DNA of 13,113 nt from an uncultured Synechococcus sp. (GCA_937975655.1 CALJTZ010000191.1:1-13113), one strand, 5' to 3'. Positions 1 to 6,481 are shown, counted from the stretch's first letter. Numbers and translations: made by a program. Notes: generated by a model from the sequence alone, not told the origin.

Positions 1-261
1 GTCATTAAGCTGAGGTCTCAACCATTCATCTTTGATAAACTGTCTCCTTAGGTCGTCTGGGAGCTCCGGGTTCTCCTCCTTTTTCTTGGCTGCGTAGCCC
101 ACATAGCTTCGCAGCTCTCGATCAACTTGGTTGAGAAGTTTTTCATTGCCAAGGGTATAAACAACGGGCCTCCAGCTACCTGAGGCAGCAAGGTGCTCCA
201 TGACCCACTCATCAGACTTGCCACTCTTCTTGAGAATAGAAACAAGTGCCTCTTGATCCAT
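1..261 (-). CDS. Hypothetical protein, 3' end beyond window
   Basis: Open reading frame of 87 codons starting with ATG at 259-261 and running off the left edge without a stop. The ATG directly follows the TAA stop of the upstream gene (262-264), so translation is probably coupled and the two products may act together. The visible part is hydrophilic and mixed-charge. It begins MDQEALVSILKKSGKSDEWV, has a Lys/Glu-rich stretch near residues 64-70 (AAKKKEENPE) and ends in FIKDEWLRPQLND. No signal peptide or membrane segment is visible, and I do not recognise a family. Reading on the same strand and joined to its neighbour, it is clearly better than the overlapping frame across 48-311. The low G+C content matches the upstream gene. 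Function unknown. Confidence 0.6.
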   Translation of the reverse strand, partial: MDQEALVSILKKSGKSDEWVMEHLAASGSWRPVVYTLGNEKLLNQVDRELRSYVGYAAKKKEENPELPDDLRRQFIKDEWLRPQLND

Positions 262-933
262 TTATATGAGTTCGTCCATATCAATATCGCCTCCATCAGC
301 ACTATAGCCATCAGAGCTTCCTTGCTCGCCTTCCCATTTCACGGAGAAGCCTTGTTCTTCAGCAATACTCTCCAAAATTTCCACACGCATCTCAAGGCCT
401 GCATCTTCACCTCGGATACTCTCCTCAAGATCCATAAAGCGCCCTACAAGCTCTCGCCAGTCCTTGGGTGGCACATTAACACTTTCCGTATTATCACTAC
501 TACTTGAACGACTGCCCCCCATGATTTCAACCCGGGTGCGCTCACCTCCTGAGCCAAGTTCCGCAATCATCTCCTCTAGTGAAGCCAACCTGAGATCTAA
601 GGACTCAGAGCTTCCCTTCACCTCCATGATGGAGCTTTTTGTTGCTTCCTCTATTTCATGGAGACGGTCTACAAGTTCTAAGCCGACTCCATTACTCGTT
701 CCCAATAGTGCATGTAGCTCGGCTTCACTACTGCCTTCCTTAAGGCAGTCAACGACAGCCTGCCTTAGTTCTCCACCAACACGTACATAAGCTTCAGCGA
801 GAGACTCGAGTACCTTGGTGTATTGTTTGTTTTGATTTCTACAGATTCCTTTAAAGGCTTCAAGCGTTTCAGATCTAAACCGGGCACTAAACGCCTTTAA
901 CTCTTCTGGCTGGCTGCTACCGATGTCTTGCAT
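262..933 (-). CDS. Acidic hypothetical protein with possible ribbon-helix-helix N-terminus and helical/coiled-coil body
   Basis: 223 residues, strongly acidic at the C-terminus (ending DGGDIDMDELI). Residues 12-52 read as a short strand (KAFSARFR), a helix (SETLEAFKGICRNQNKQY) and a second helix (TKVLESLAEAYVRVG). That is the layout of ribbon-helix-helix DNA-binding domains found in antitoxins and partition proteins; this is my inference from pattern, not a named match. Residues about 86-127 and 158-193 are Glu/Leu-rich and probably helical or coiled coil. They are separated by a Ser-rich linker (SRSSSSDN, 141-148). The stop abuts the ATG of the next gene, indicating co-expression. On the coding strand a TAAAAT hexamer lies 32-37 bases before the start and could be a -10 box. 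Codon and base usage are more A+T-rich than in the rest of the window. It could be the DNA-binding half of a two-gene module; function unproven. Confidence 0.65.
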   Translation of the reverse strand: MQDIGSSQPEELKAFSARFRSETLEAFKGICRNQNKQYTKVLESLAEAYVRVGGELRQAVVDCLKEGSSEAELHALLGTSNGVGLELVDRLHEIEEATKSSIMEVKGSSESLDLRLASLEEMIAELGSGGERTRVEIMGGSRSSSSDNTESVNVPPKDWRELVGRFMDLEESIRGEDAGLEMRVEILESIAEEQGFSVKWEGEQGSSDGYSADGGDIDMDELI

Positions 934-967
934 TGGGGCGCAGTTGCGTGTGCCGAGCTGTTTGATT

Positions 968-1234
968 TTATCGTTTTTGCGGTTGTCCGCCAGGGGGCCG
1001 CTTCCTAATGGAACGCAGCCTCAGCTCACAACAAAGCCCGGCCGCTATCCAAGCTTGCGTGGTGCCGATCAACCATTGTTCCCAGCTCGCTTGCGTCCCA
1101 CTGGTAATACCGAAACCAATCAAGCTCAAACTGAGAAGCCATCCCCACCGAATCAACCACGGCTCACCGGCGCGCACCCTTGGCGCAAGCCAGAGGCCAA
1201 CACCGCAGAGGGTGAACCAAGAGAAAAGACCCAT
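968..1234 (-). CDS. Small membrane protein, unknown function
   Basis: 88 residues with three short hydrophobic, Trp-rich segments: about 4-18 (FSWFTLCGVGLWLAP), 26-43 (WLIRWGWLLSLSLIGFGI) and 54-70 (WLIGTTQAWIAAGLCCEL). A basic tail follows (LRLRSIRKRPPGGQPQKR), which by the positive-inside rule should face the cytoplasm. The ATG at 1232-1234 is 11 bases after the stop of the MarR-like gene, so co-transcription with it is likely. The next gene starts 34 bases downstream. No Shine-Dalgarno sequence is visible. The plus-strand frames across the same bases look like shadows. I do not recognise the family. A membrane protein directly behind a MarR regulator could be part of what that regulator controls. 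Confidence 0.55.
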   Translation of the reverse strand: MGLFSWFTLCGVGLWLAPRVRAGEPWLIRWGWLLSLSLIGFGITSGTQASWEQWLIGTTQAWIAAGLCCELRLRSIRKRPPGGQPQKR

Positions 1235-1245
1235 ATGTGAACATT

Positions 1246-1764
1246 CTAGCTAGTAAAGAGCCTGCGATAACGATGGTCTGCTTGATTTCGGCGTGCGAGC
1301 TGACGCTTGTAACAGCCTGCCGGTAGCCTCTTGGTGACTAAACGAGCATGCTTCGCCTGCTGCAGCCCAGCTTCTAAACACTCAATGACCCCGTCTGGAG
1401 CAACTTCAAGGGCTGCGAGGAGTCTTGAAAGCATCGCCGGATTGCGGACAAGCAGTTCATCCAAAGCAGCATCTATCCAGCCAAGTAATCGAGAAGCCCC
1501 TGTGTCAGCACGCAAGAAGTAGTGCTTCTTTCTTTCACCTTGCCTGATCGGTAGGCCTCGAATAAATTCCTTGCTAGCCAGCTTATTGAGAACACGGGAT
1601 GTGTGCGGCTGGTCTAAGTCGAGCTCAGCCTGTATGGCCGACGATTCAATCCCGGGAGTAGAGGCCAACGTGAGCAAGACCATGGTTTCCGTTTGGGACA
1701 TACCATGGAACTCACGTCGCCAGCTCAACCGAAGGTTTTTCAGAGCCAGCAATGTCGACTGCAT
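1246..1764 (-). CDS. MarR-family winged-helix transcriptional regulator
   Basis: 172 residues. An N-terminal helix leads into MSQTETMVLLTLAS, then a winged helix. The DNA-reading helix-turn-helix lies at about 36-66 (GIESSAIQAELDLDQPHTSR then VLNKLASKEFI). A basic wing at 67-86 (LPIRQGERKKHYFLRADTGA) leads into the dimerisation helix (SRLLGWIDAALDELL). This order is typical of MarR regulators, which bind inverted repeats as dimers and are released by ligands or oxidation. The last 30 residues are unusually basic (KHARLVTKRLPAGCYKRQLARRNQ...) and extend past the usual 140-150 residues. A 19-bp palindrome overlapping a good promoter lies just upstream, as expected for autoregulation. A small membrane protein gene starts 11 bases downstream. 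The ligand is unknown. I kept the first ATG because starting at Met22 would remove the first dimerisation helix. Confidence 0.82.
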   Translation of the reverse strand: MQSTLLALKNLRLSWRREFHGMSQTETMVLLTLASTPGIESSAIQAELDLDQPHTSRVLNKLASKEFIRGLPIRQGERKKHYFLRADTGASRLLGWIDAALDELLVRNPAMLSRLLAALEVAPDGVIECLEAGLQQAKHARLVTKRLPAGCYKRQLARRNQADHRYRRLFTS

Positions 1765-1820
1765 GGGAAAATTCTTGGTCGTCGACGGCTCAATTTTATT
1801 GGAAAATTGGATTGCGCCAA
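1765..1820 (-). promoter_or_regulatory. Predicted sigma70-type promoter of the marR-like gene
   Basis: On the minus strand a TTGGCG box (1815-1820) and a TAAAAT box (1793-1798) are separated by 16 bases. They match 4/6 and 5/6 of the -35 and -10 consensus. Transcription would begin near 1786, leaving a leader of about 20 bases. No Shine-Dalgarno is visible in that leader. This is a sequence-pattern prediction only. Confidence 0.5.
1791..1809. promoter_or_regulatory. Palindromic operator candidate for the MarR-like regulator
   Basis: A perfect inverted repeat CAATTTT-ATTGG-AAAATTG (7-bp arms, 5-bp spacer) sits 27-45 bases upstream of the regulator's ATG and covers its predicted -10 box. MarR dimers usually bind inverted repeats of about 16-20 bp, and such sites over a promoter normally repress it. 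A further GGAAAATT copy at 1766-1773 next to the ATG repeats one arm. A smaller palindrome (GATGGC-CA-GCCATC, 1822-1835) lies upstream of the -35 box. The assignment to this regulator is inferred from position. Confidence 0.55.
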
Positions 1821-1838
1821 GGATGGCCAGCCATCATC

Positions 1839-1881
1839 GCCAAAAGTTAGCGCTTCTTGCACGGATGGCTGCGCTTTTGGC
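1839..1881 (-). repeat. Inverted repeat just after the metalloprotease-like gene, possible terminator
   Basis: GCCAAAAG (1839-1846) and CTTTTGGC (1874-1881) are perfect inverted arms, with a further GCGC pair inside (1850-1853 and 1871-1874). The structure starts 3 bases after the stop of the minus-strand gene ending at 1885. It could end or stabilise that transcript. There is no U-run after the stem, so an intrinsic terminator is uncertain. Confidence 0.3.
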
Positions 1882-1884
1882 ACA

Positions 1885-2676
1885 TTAGCTTGCCTTGGCT
1901 TGCCGCTTGCAATGCTCTGCCAGAAAATGCCTCGCGGCCTTGGTTGAGTACTCATAGGAATACGCCTCAGTTTCGATGAGCTTAGTTTTTTCACCTATCT
2001 GAGAATAGATATCAGAGCCAAGTTGGCGCCTGTAGATTTTGGCGGGTGACAGCTCGACGCTTAAAGACTTTGGTTTATAGTTGATTCCTCCGTTGTGGCA
2101 GCTCTGTGCCACATGAATTGCTTCATGGTTAAGGATCTTGCGGACAGCTTCGCTGCCCTGACTGAGGGCACTGGGGGCTATGCGAATGGTCTGCCTGGAA
2201 GGATCCCACTCTCCAGCCGCCCCCTTGAGCCTTGGCTCCCCAATGACAACTAGCACGTTGAGGTCAGTCAGGCTGGTCAATAATTGGGCGAGTTTTTGCT
2301 GAGAAGCCCAGAACTCCCTTCCGTTTCTTACTTGCTCATCGAGCTCTTTCGCAGTCTTCGCCGCTTCACCTTCTTTGCGATAGTAACGATAGGACACCTG
2401 CCCTAGCTCTCCAATCTCCAACTTTGCCTGATGCTTATCGTCACTTTTTCTAATTTCTTCCATCGCAATATTGAACCCCTGTTGCGTGCCCAAGTCTATC
2501 TCGCCGGCGCGAATCCTCTTGCTCCTTGGCGAAACATCAGCCAGCTTTTCGCTTGATTCAAACGAAGGCAGTGGAATCTTGATCTTGTTGAGTTCAGATG
2601 AAACAACAGAGATGCCGACAGCTAACCCAATCCAGCGAAGGGATTTACCTAGATTGAGCGCTGATTTCGTGGCCAT
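1885..2676 (-). CDS. Putative HExxH zinc metalloprotease-like protein with N-terminal hydrophobic segment
   Basis: 263 residues. A short hydrophobic segment at about 14-27 (RWIGLAVGISVVSS) follows a basic start and may be a signal or membrane anchor. Residues 51-135 are charged and helical. A domain from about 140 contains a hydrophobic strand (LNVLVVIGEP), GEWDPSRQTIRI, and then HEAIH at 184-188. HExxH is the zinc-binding and catalytic motif of many metallopeptidases. ETEAYSYEY at 235-243 could supply the third, downstream glutamate ligand as in gluzincins. Cysteines at 193 and 256 are unassigned. I do not recognise a specific family, and the substrate is unknown. The gene starts 53 bases after the DUF6447-like gene on the same strand and may share its transcript. 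A role in processing envelope proteins is a guess from the N-terminal segment. Confidence 0.7.
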   Translation of the reverse strand: MATKSALNLGKSLRWIGLAVGISVVSSELNKIKIPLPSFESSEKLADVSPRSKRIRAGEIDLGTQQGFNIAMEEIRKSDDKHQAKLEIGELGQVSYRYYRKEGEAAKTAKELDEQVRNGREFWASQQKLAQLLTSLTDLNVLVVIGEPRLKGAAGEWDPSRQTIRIAPSALSQGSEAVRKILNHEAIHVAQSCHNGGINYKPKSLSVELSPAKIYRRQLGSDIYSQIGEKTKLIETEAYSYEYSTKAARHFLAEHCKRQAKAS

Positions 2677-2729
2677 TAACTAACTACTAAGCCTGGAAGG
2701 TATTAGCTTTTCACTATTGGTGCGGCTAT

Positions 2730-2960
2730 TTAGTCAACGATTGGATCAATCTCTGATAGCTTGCGCTTTAGCTGGGAGGCCAACACTTGCCTGCCGACTG
2801 CCACAACCCGCAGCTGATCCTGAGCAAACTTGAGCTGGCCCTCCGCGGTCTGAAGTCCTTTGACCAGCCGCTTCATTTCGTCAGGCATGCTAGAGAGGTC
2901 GTAGCGCTTGCCTTCGAAATTCAGGATTGCTCGACGATCGGCTCCTTGATTGGAAGCCAT
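2730..2960 (-). CDS. Small DUF6447-like protein
   Basis: 76 residues from the ATG at 2958-2960. The N-terminal part (RAILNFEGKRYDLSSMPDEM) has the 'GKxYDLxxLxDE' pattern, followed by a single amphipathic helix (LVKGLQTAEGQLKFAQDQLR to LKRKL). From memory this matches DUF6447, short proteins seen in picocyanobacteria and their phages; function unknown, probably an oligomerising coiled coil. The frame extends 9 codons upstream to an ATG at 2987, but a likely -10 box (TATATA, 2987-2992) covers that codon. Transcription would therefore begin downstream of it, which favours the 2960 start. An AGGTGA sequence lies about 16 bases before this ATG, a long spacing. The metalloprotease-like gene follows 53 bases downstream. 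Confidence 0.68.
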   Translation of the reverse strand: MASNQGADRRAILNFEGKRYDLSSMPDEMKRLVKGLQTAEGQLKFAQDQLRVVAVGRQVLASQLKRKLSEIDPIVD

Positions 2961-2986
2961 AAGCAGGTCAAACCATTCACCTACCA

Positions 2987-3014
2987 TATATACCAGATCA
3001 GGCGATCAGGTCAA
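2987..3014 (-). promoter_or_regulatory. Predicted promoter of the DUF6447-like gene with tandem repeat in the spacer
   Basis: On the minus strand TTGACC (3009-3014) and TATATA (2987-2992) are 16 bases apart, close to -35 and -10 consensus. The region contains a direct repeat GATCAGG-C-GATCAGG (plus-strand 2996-3010), which could be a regulator site or chance. The 240 bases between this promoter and the next gene (3015-3254) hold no gene I can support. Confidence 0.5.
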
Positions 3015-3254
3015 GTCCTGCCACGCCAAGCCGGCGACCGACGCAGTATCCAGGCGGTGTGAGGCCTCTGTCAGCACCATATCCGCGCAGACAACCACTT
3101 TCAAGGCCATAGCGACAGGACCTGGCTGTTTGGATTCAGTAGGGCCACAGAGGCCTCCCCATTGGCGACCGTAACTGAGACCATTGAGACAGCGCTCTGA
3201 CCTGGCCCACCTCCCCGAGGGCACCACAAGCCTGAAACGCAGCGGCCGCTTCCC

Positions 3255-3935
3255 TCAACTCGTAGAACTCACAGCCCGGGAAATCAGCACTGTGAGAATC
3301 AGAATGGCCAATAGCACCTGCAAGGCCATCACCAGTTTTGCAGGGCGGGACACCAGCGCCTCGCTGGTGGGTCCGTAGGTGGAGTTGACGTTCAGCGAAA
3401 TGAACAGGTAGTCCACGAGGTGGGGTACGGGCGGGGCCTCGCCATCCCGGCTCGGCCATACAAAGGCACCCCCTGGTGTACTGACATCCAGGAACACATA
3501 GATGAACATGAACACCAGCACGCTCTCCATGTACACAGCCGCTACATCCCAGAGGCTGCTCAGCCCGCCACCCTGGTGATGGCCAGCCGTGAAGATCATG
3601 GCCAGCACGTTGGCAATCACTTGGATCACAGAAAATGCAAGATACACGAGGCCCCACGCAAATAAGCGTCGTCGTCCTCCGCGATAGAGGGCAATCACCA
3701 GGCCAAGCGTGACGATCACGAACATGAAGGTGCCGAGCTGCTCGATCGCACTCACGATGCCTTTCAGATTCGGCTCGATCATCTGGTCCTGCTCCAAATG
3801 CCTAGCCAGCAGCAGATCCATCAGCCAAACCCAACTGGTGGCCGCAATAACGGCGAGGCGGCCTCGGCCGCGGGTCAGCCGATCCCGCAGCTGCTCAGCT
3901 GGTGCACCCTGCAGGATGTCAGTCATCATGGCCAA
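3255..3935 (-). CDS. Ion-channel-like membrane protein with non-canonical pore region
   Basis: 226 residues with membrane segments at about 27-44, 67-86, 93-116, 131-152 and 199-222. Before the last helix, residues 173-192 (LVDYLFISLNVNSTYGPTSE) resemble the pore helix and filter of two-TM potassium channels ('DYLYFSFTTLTTVGYGD'), and the last helix resembles the lining helix (MALQVLLAILILTVLISRAV). The filter TVGYG is replaced by STYGPT, so K+ selectivity is doubtful. From memory, similar bacterial proteins carry a related 'FSPTD' sequence at this place and are annotated as ion-channel-like membrane proteins. The gene starts 30 bases after the MscS-family gene and probably belongs to that operon. 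ATGs at 3935, 3929 and 3926 are all possible starts; I use the first. Function in ion flux across the inner or thylakoid membrane is inferred. Confidence 0.68.
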   Translation of the reverse strand: MAMMTDILQGAPAEQLRDRLTRGRGRLAVIAATSWVWLMDLLLARHLEQDQMIEPNLKGIVSAIEQLGTFMFVIVTLGLVIALYRGGRRRLFAWGLVYLAFSVIQVIANVLAMIFTAGHHQGGGLSSLWDVAAVYMESVLVFMFIYVFLDVSTPGGAFVWPSRDGEAPPVPHLVDYLFISLNVNSTYGPTSEALVSRPAKLVMALQVLLAILILTVLISRAVSSTS

Positions 3936-3965
3936 AGGAGATCCCAGCCATCAGCATCGCACCAG

Positions 3966-5249
3966 CTACACCGGCGGCGCCTGATGCAAGACACGCTGCG
4001 GGTAGGGGATTTCGATCCCTTCGCGCGCGAAGGCTTCCCAAATGGCAATCCCAACCTCGCTGGCCACACCAATGCCATCCATTGGATTTTCAATCCAGAA
4101 ACGAATGCTGTAGGTGATGGCCGAATCGTCATAACGAAGCAGCAACCCCTTGGGGGCAGGACTCGCCAACACCCGAGGCACCGTATGCGCGGTGGCCTCC
4201 AATAGGGCAATCACCATTGTAGGGGGGTGGCGATAGGCCACGCCGATCACCACCTGTCCGCGGCGATGACGATCACGTACGCCGCTGTAGGTGATCATCG
4301 ACTGGGTGAAGAACGTCTGATTAGGAACCACCAGCTCCACGTTGTCCCGATCGCGCCACAGCGTGGTGGCACGCATGCCCAGCTCCAGCACTTCACAGGG
4401 GTCTTCACCATTATTCACCGATTCAATCAGCAAGACATCACCGGGCCGCACAGCCCCTTCCAGCAACAACCAGAGGCCACTGATAAAGTTCGAAAACACC
4501 TCCTTGAGGCCAAAACCAAGGCCCACGGACAGCCCGCCACCCACAGCAGCAATCAGAGCCGTGTTGACCCCGACATTGGCGAGGATGAGCAACAAACCGA
4601 TCGCCACCAACAGATAACGAATCAGCAGGGATGAAGCTCGATAGGCAGGCAGACTGAACTGGAACACGCGCCGCATGAGTGCCGCGAGGGCAAGCGCCGG
4701 CAACGCCGAGCCCACGATCACGAAATACGTGCCAACCACCAGCAGTGCCAAGGCCCCAAACGACAGCCCGTCCTTTCCGATAGCAATCACCTCAACGGCA
4801 AACAAGGCATCCAGATTGTCGAACTGCGAATAAAGCCGCAGCACACCAATCACCACCAACAGTGGTCGCACCAACTGGAGATCTTCGCGTTCAACAACCT
4901 TGGCTGGCAAATAAAGCTCGAGAACAATCAGTCCAACCCGTGTCAGCATGCACAGGGCATAAAAACGCACCACGAACCGAGCCAAATCGCCCACACCCGT
5001 GGCCGATACCAGCCAGGCTGCTGCCAATGCAAAACAGAGCCACAACAGGCCGGCATTGGCCAAGGGCTTGAGACGCTTGAGGAACGGCCAGCGACGCTCA
5101 CCCGGCCAGCGACGCTGTTCGAGCTTCAACTGGCGCTTCAGGATCAACCAGAGGCCAAAGGCCACCCCCATGGCCGCAAACTGCCTGAGCACACCGAAGC
5201 GGGTGAGATCGGCGAGGAGATCCAGCAGGAGCTGTGCGATTTCGTTCAT
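3966..5249 (-). CDS. MscS-family mechanosensitive ion channel
   Basis: 427 residues. Six or so membrane helices lie in residues 15-228. The conserved pore helix and following segment are at 231-260 (ALIAAVGGGLSVGLGFGLKE then VFSNFISGLW), the hallmark of MscS channels. The beta domain follows (VRPGDVLLIES, 267-277) with LGMRATTLWRDRDNVELVVP at 290-309 and NQTFF. The C-terminal alpha/beta domain ends IPYPQRVL. These channels open under membrane tension and release ions and small solutes during hypo-osmotic shock. At 427 residues it is longer than E. coli MscS (286), so it has extra N-terminal helices. Its ATG overlaps the stop of the upstream lipoprotein gene by 4 bases (ATGA, 5246-5249), implying translational coupling. 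The channel-like gene follows 30 bases later. Confidence in the family is high; which stimulus it senses is unknown. Confidence 0.92.
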   Translation of the reverse strand: MNEIAQLLLDLLADLTRFGVLRQFAAMGVAFGLWLILKRQLKLEQRRWPGERRWPFLKRLKPLANAGLLWLCFALAAAWLVSATGVGDLARFVVRFYALCMLTRVGLIVLELYLPAKVVEREDLQLVRPLLVVIGVLRLYSQFDNLDALFAVEVIAIGKDGLSFGALALLVVGTYFVIVGSALPALALAALMRRVFQFSLPAYRASSLLIRYLLVAIGLLLILANVGVNTALIAAVGGGLSVGLGFGLKEVFSNFISGLWLLLEGAVRPGDVLLIESVNNGEDPCEVLELGMRATTLWRDRDNVELVVPNQTFFTQSMITYSGVRDRHRRGQVVIGVAYRHPPTMVIALLEATAHTVPRVLASPAPKGLLLRYDDSAITYSIRFWIENPMDGIGVASEVGIAIWEAFAREGIEIPYPQRVLHQAPPV

Positions 5250-6481
5250 GGCTGCACCTCTGCTGCAGGAATGGCATCCAGCAGGCGTTGGAAGTCAGGG
5301 GCCACGGCAAGGGGAGCCCGCGCACCAGCGAGCACCTGGTTGGCCAACAGCACAACCTGATCGGCATGGCGCGTCAGCACCTGATACTGCTGCAGGCTGG
5401 GCACCACACTCGTGCGCCGAGATCCATCCATCACTGACAAGATTGGATAGGCCTTAAGGGGCAGTGCGATGGCTGGATTCACAGGCAACACAGTGCCGAG
5501 CCGCAGAGCCGTTGTCCGTTGATTCACCGCATTGACCGTGAACAACATGAACTGCTTGGCTAATCGACGCTGCGCCAGACTGGACTGGGCCCCCAGCATC
5601 CAGGTGGGTACAGCCATCAGTGGCCTGGCTGGTCCGGCGGGACCCGCCGGCAACAGCTCCACCCCCAAATCTGCGCCGAGGGCTTGGCGTAGGGAGGGGA
5701 TCCAACCGCTGGGGCAGGGAATCCACAGGAAGCGGCCTTCCGCCAGACCCACCCGCAACTCCTCCTCACTGCTCACAAAGGTGATGTGGGGCTGGAGATT
5801 GGCGTGCTGCAACCACTGCAGGGCCGGCAGTACCTGGGATGGCCCCCTGGATGGACCACTAGGGGGTGGAACGAGAGAAGCCCCAAAACCACTCAGGATC
5901 CAATCCAATCCTGGGAGGCTGGAACTCAGCCCAATGGCCGATCCCTCCTGGCCCAAACGCACCAGATCGCTCAACGTGGCGGGTGGCGATGGCAAGCGAC
6001 GGCGATCGAAGCAGGCCATGGTCGGCGCCATGAACAAAGGCACCCCAAGCTGCTGGCCGCCATCGCGCAGAGACGCCAACAACCTGGGCTGCACAATTGC
6101 ACGCTCCTCCCTGTTGAGCTGCACAGGGGTGGCATAGCCCTTCTGATGCAGCGTGAGCAGATCACGACTGGTGGCCAGAAGAATCAGATCGGGCGCGAGC
6201 CCGCGGCCTGTGCGAAAGGCAAGCTCCTGCTGGAGGCGATCAGCCGCAACAGTCCGCAGCTTCACCTGGAGTTGGGGATTCAAACGCTTGAACTCCCGGG
6301 CCTCCTGCTCCAGCAGAGCCTTCAGCCTGCCCTGCTCGACAGGATCGGATTGGGACGACAGCTCCACCACCACATTGATGCTGTTTCCAACCGCAGGCAA
6401 GCGCTGAATCCCAAGGGACCCACAGGCTGAGAGCAGGCCGCTCAGCCCGAACAAGAGACCCAGCCCCCTGGCGCGGCTCAT
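5246..6481 (-). CDS. Family-1 extracellular solute-binding lipoprotein
   Basis: 411 residues from the ATG at 6479-6481. The frame extends 30 codons upstream, but this start gives a perfect lipoprotein signal: basic MSRARG, hydrophobic LGLLFGLSGLLSA, then Cys20 in the lipobox LSAC. The mature protein should be lipid-anchored outside the cytoplasmic membrane. The rest reads as a two-lobed ABC-type binding protein. It has INVVVELSSQSDPVEQGRLK, FKRLNPQLQVKLRTV (strand plus 'P.I.V'), LAPDLILLATSRDLLTLHQK and GYATPVQLN, followed by VPLFMAPTMACFDRR at the usual hinge region. Such proteins capture sugars or similar solutes for ABC importers. No permease or ATPase gene is nearby; instead the stop overlaps the MscS-family start by 4 bases. 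The ligand is unknown. It may serve a distant importer or act as a sensor for the channel, which is speculation. Confidence 0.85.
   Translation of the reverse strand: MSRARGLGLLFGLSGLLSACGSLGIQRLPAVGNSINVVVELSSQSDPVEQGRLKALLEQEAREFKRLNPQLQVKLRTVAADRLQQELAFRTGRGLAPDLILLATSRDLLTLHQKGYATPVQLNREERAIVQPRLLASLRDGGQQLGVPLFMAPTMACFDRRRLPSPPATLSDLVRLGQEGSAIGLSSSLPGLDWILSGFGASLVPPPSGPSRGPSQVLPALQWLQHANLQPHITFVSSEEELRVGLAEGRFLWIPCPSGWIPSLRQALGADLGVELLPAGPAGPARPLMAVPTWMLGAQSSLAQRRLAKQFMLFTVNAVNQRTTALRLGTVLPVNPAIALPLKAYPILSVMDGSRRTSVVPSLQQYQVLTRHADQVVLLANQVLAGARAPLAVAPDFQRLLDAIPAAEVQP

Noticed and set aside
48..311. Minus-strand 87-aa frame beginning MAIVLMEAIL
   Set aside because: It overlaps the end of the 262-933 gene and the coupled partial gene 1-261 in another frame; its Arg/Ser-rich text looks like a shadow.
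3006..3227. Minus-strand 73-aa frame upstream of the DUF6447-like gene
   Set aside because: No recognisable family, odd composition, and its end runs into the predicted promoter of the next gene. I could not support it as a gene.
3136..3657. Minus-strand 173-aa frame rich in Cys, Gly and Pro
   Set aside because: It lies within the channel-like gene in another frame and has shadow-type composition.
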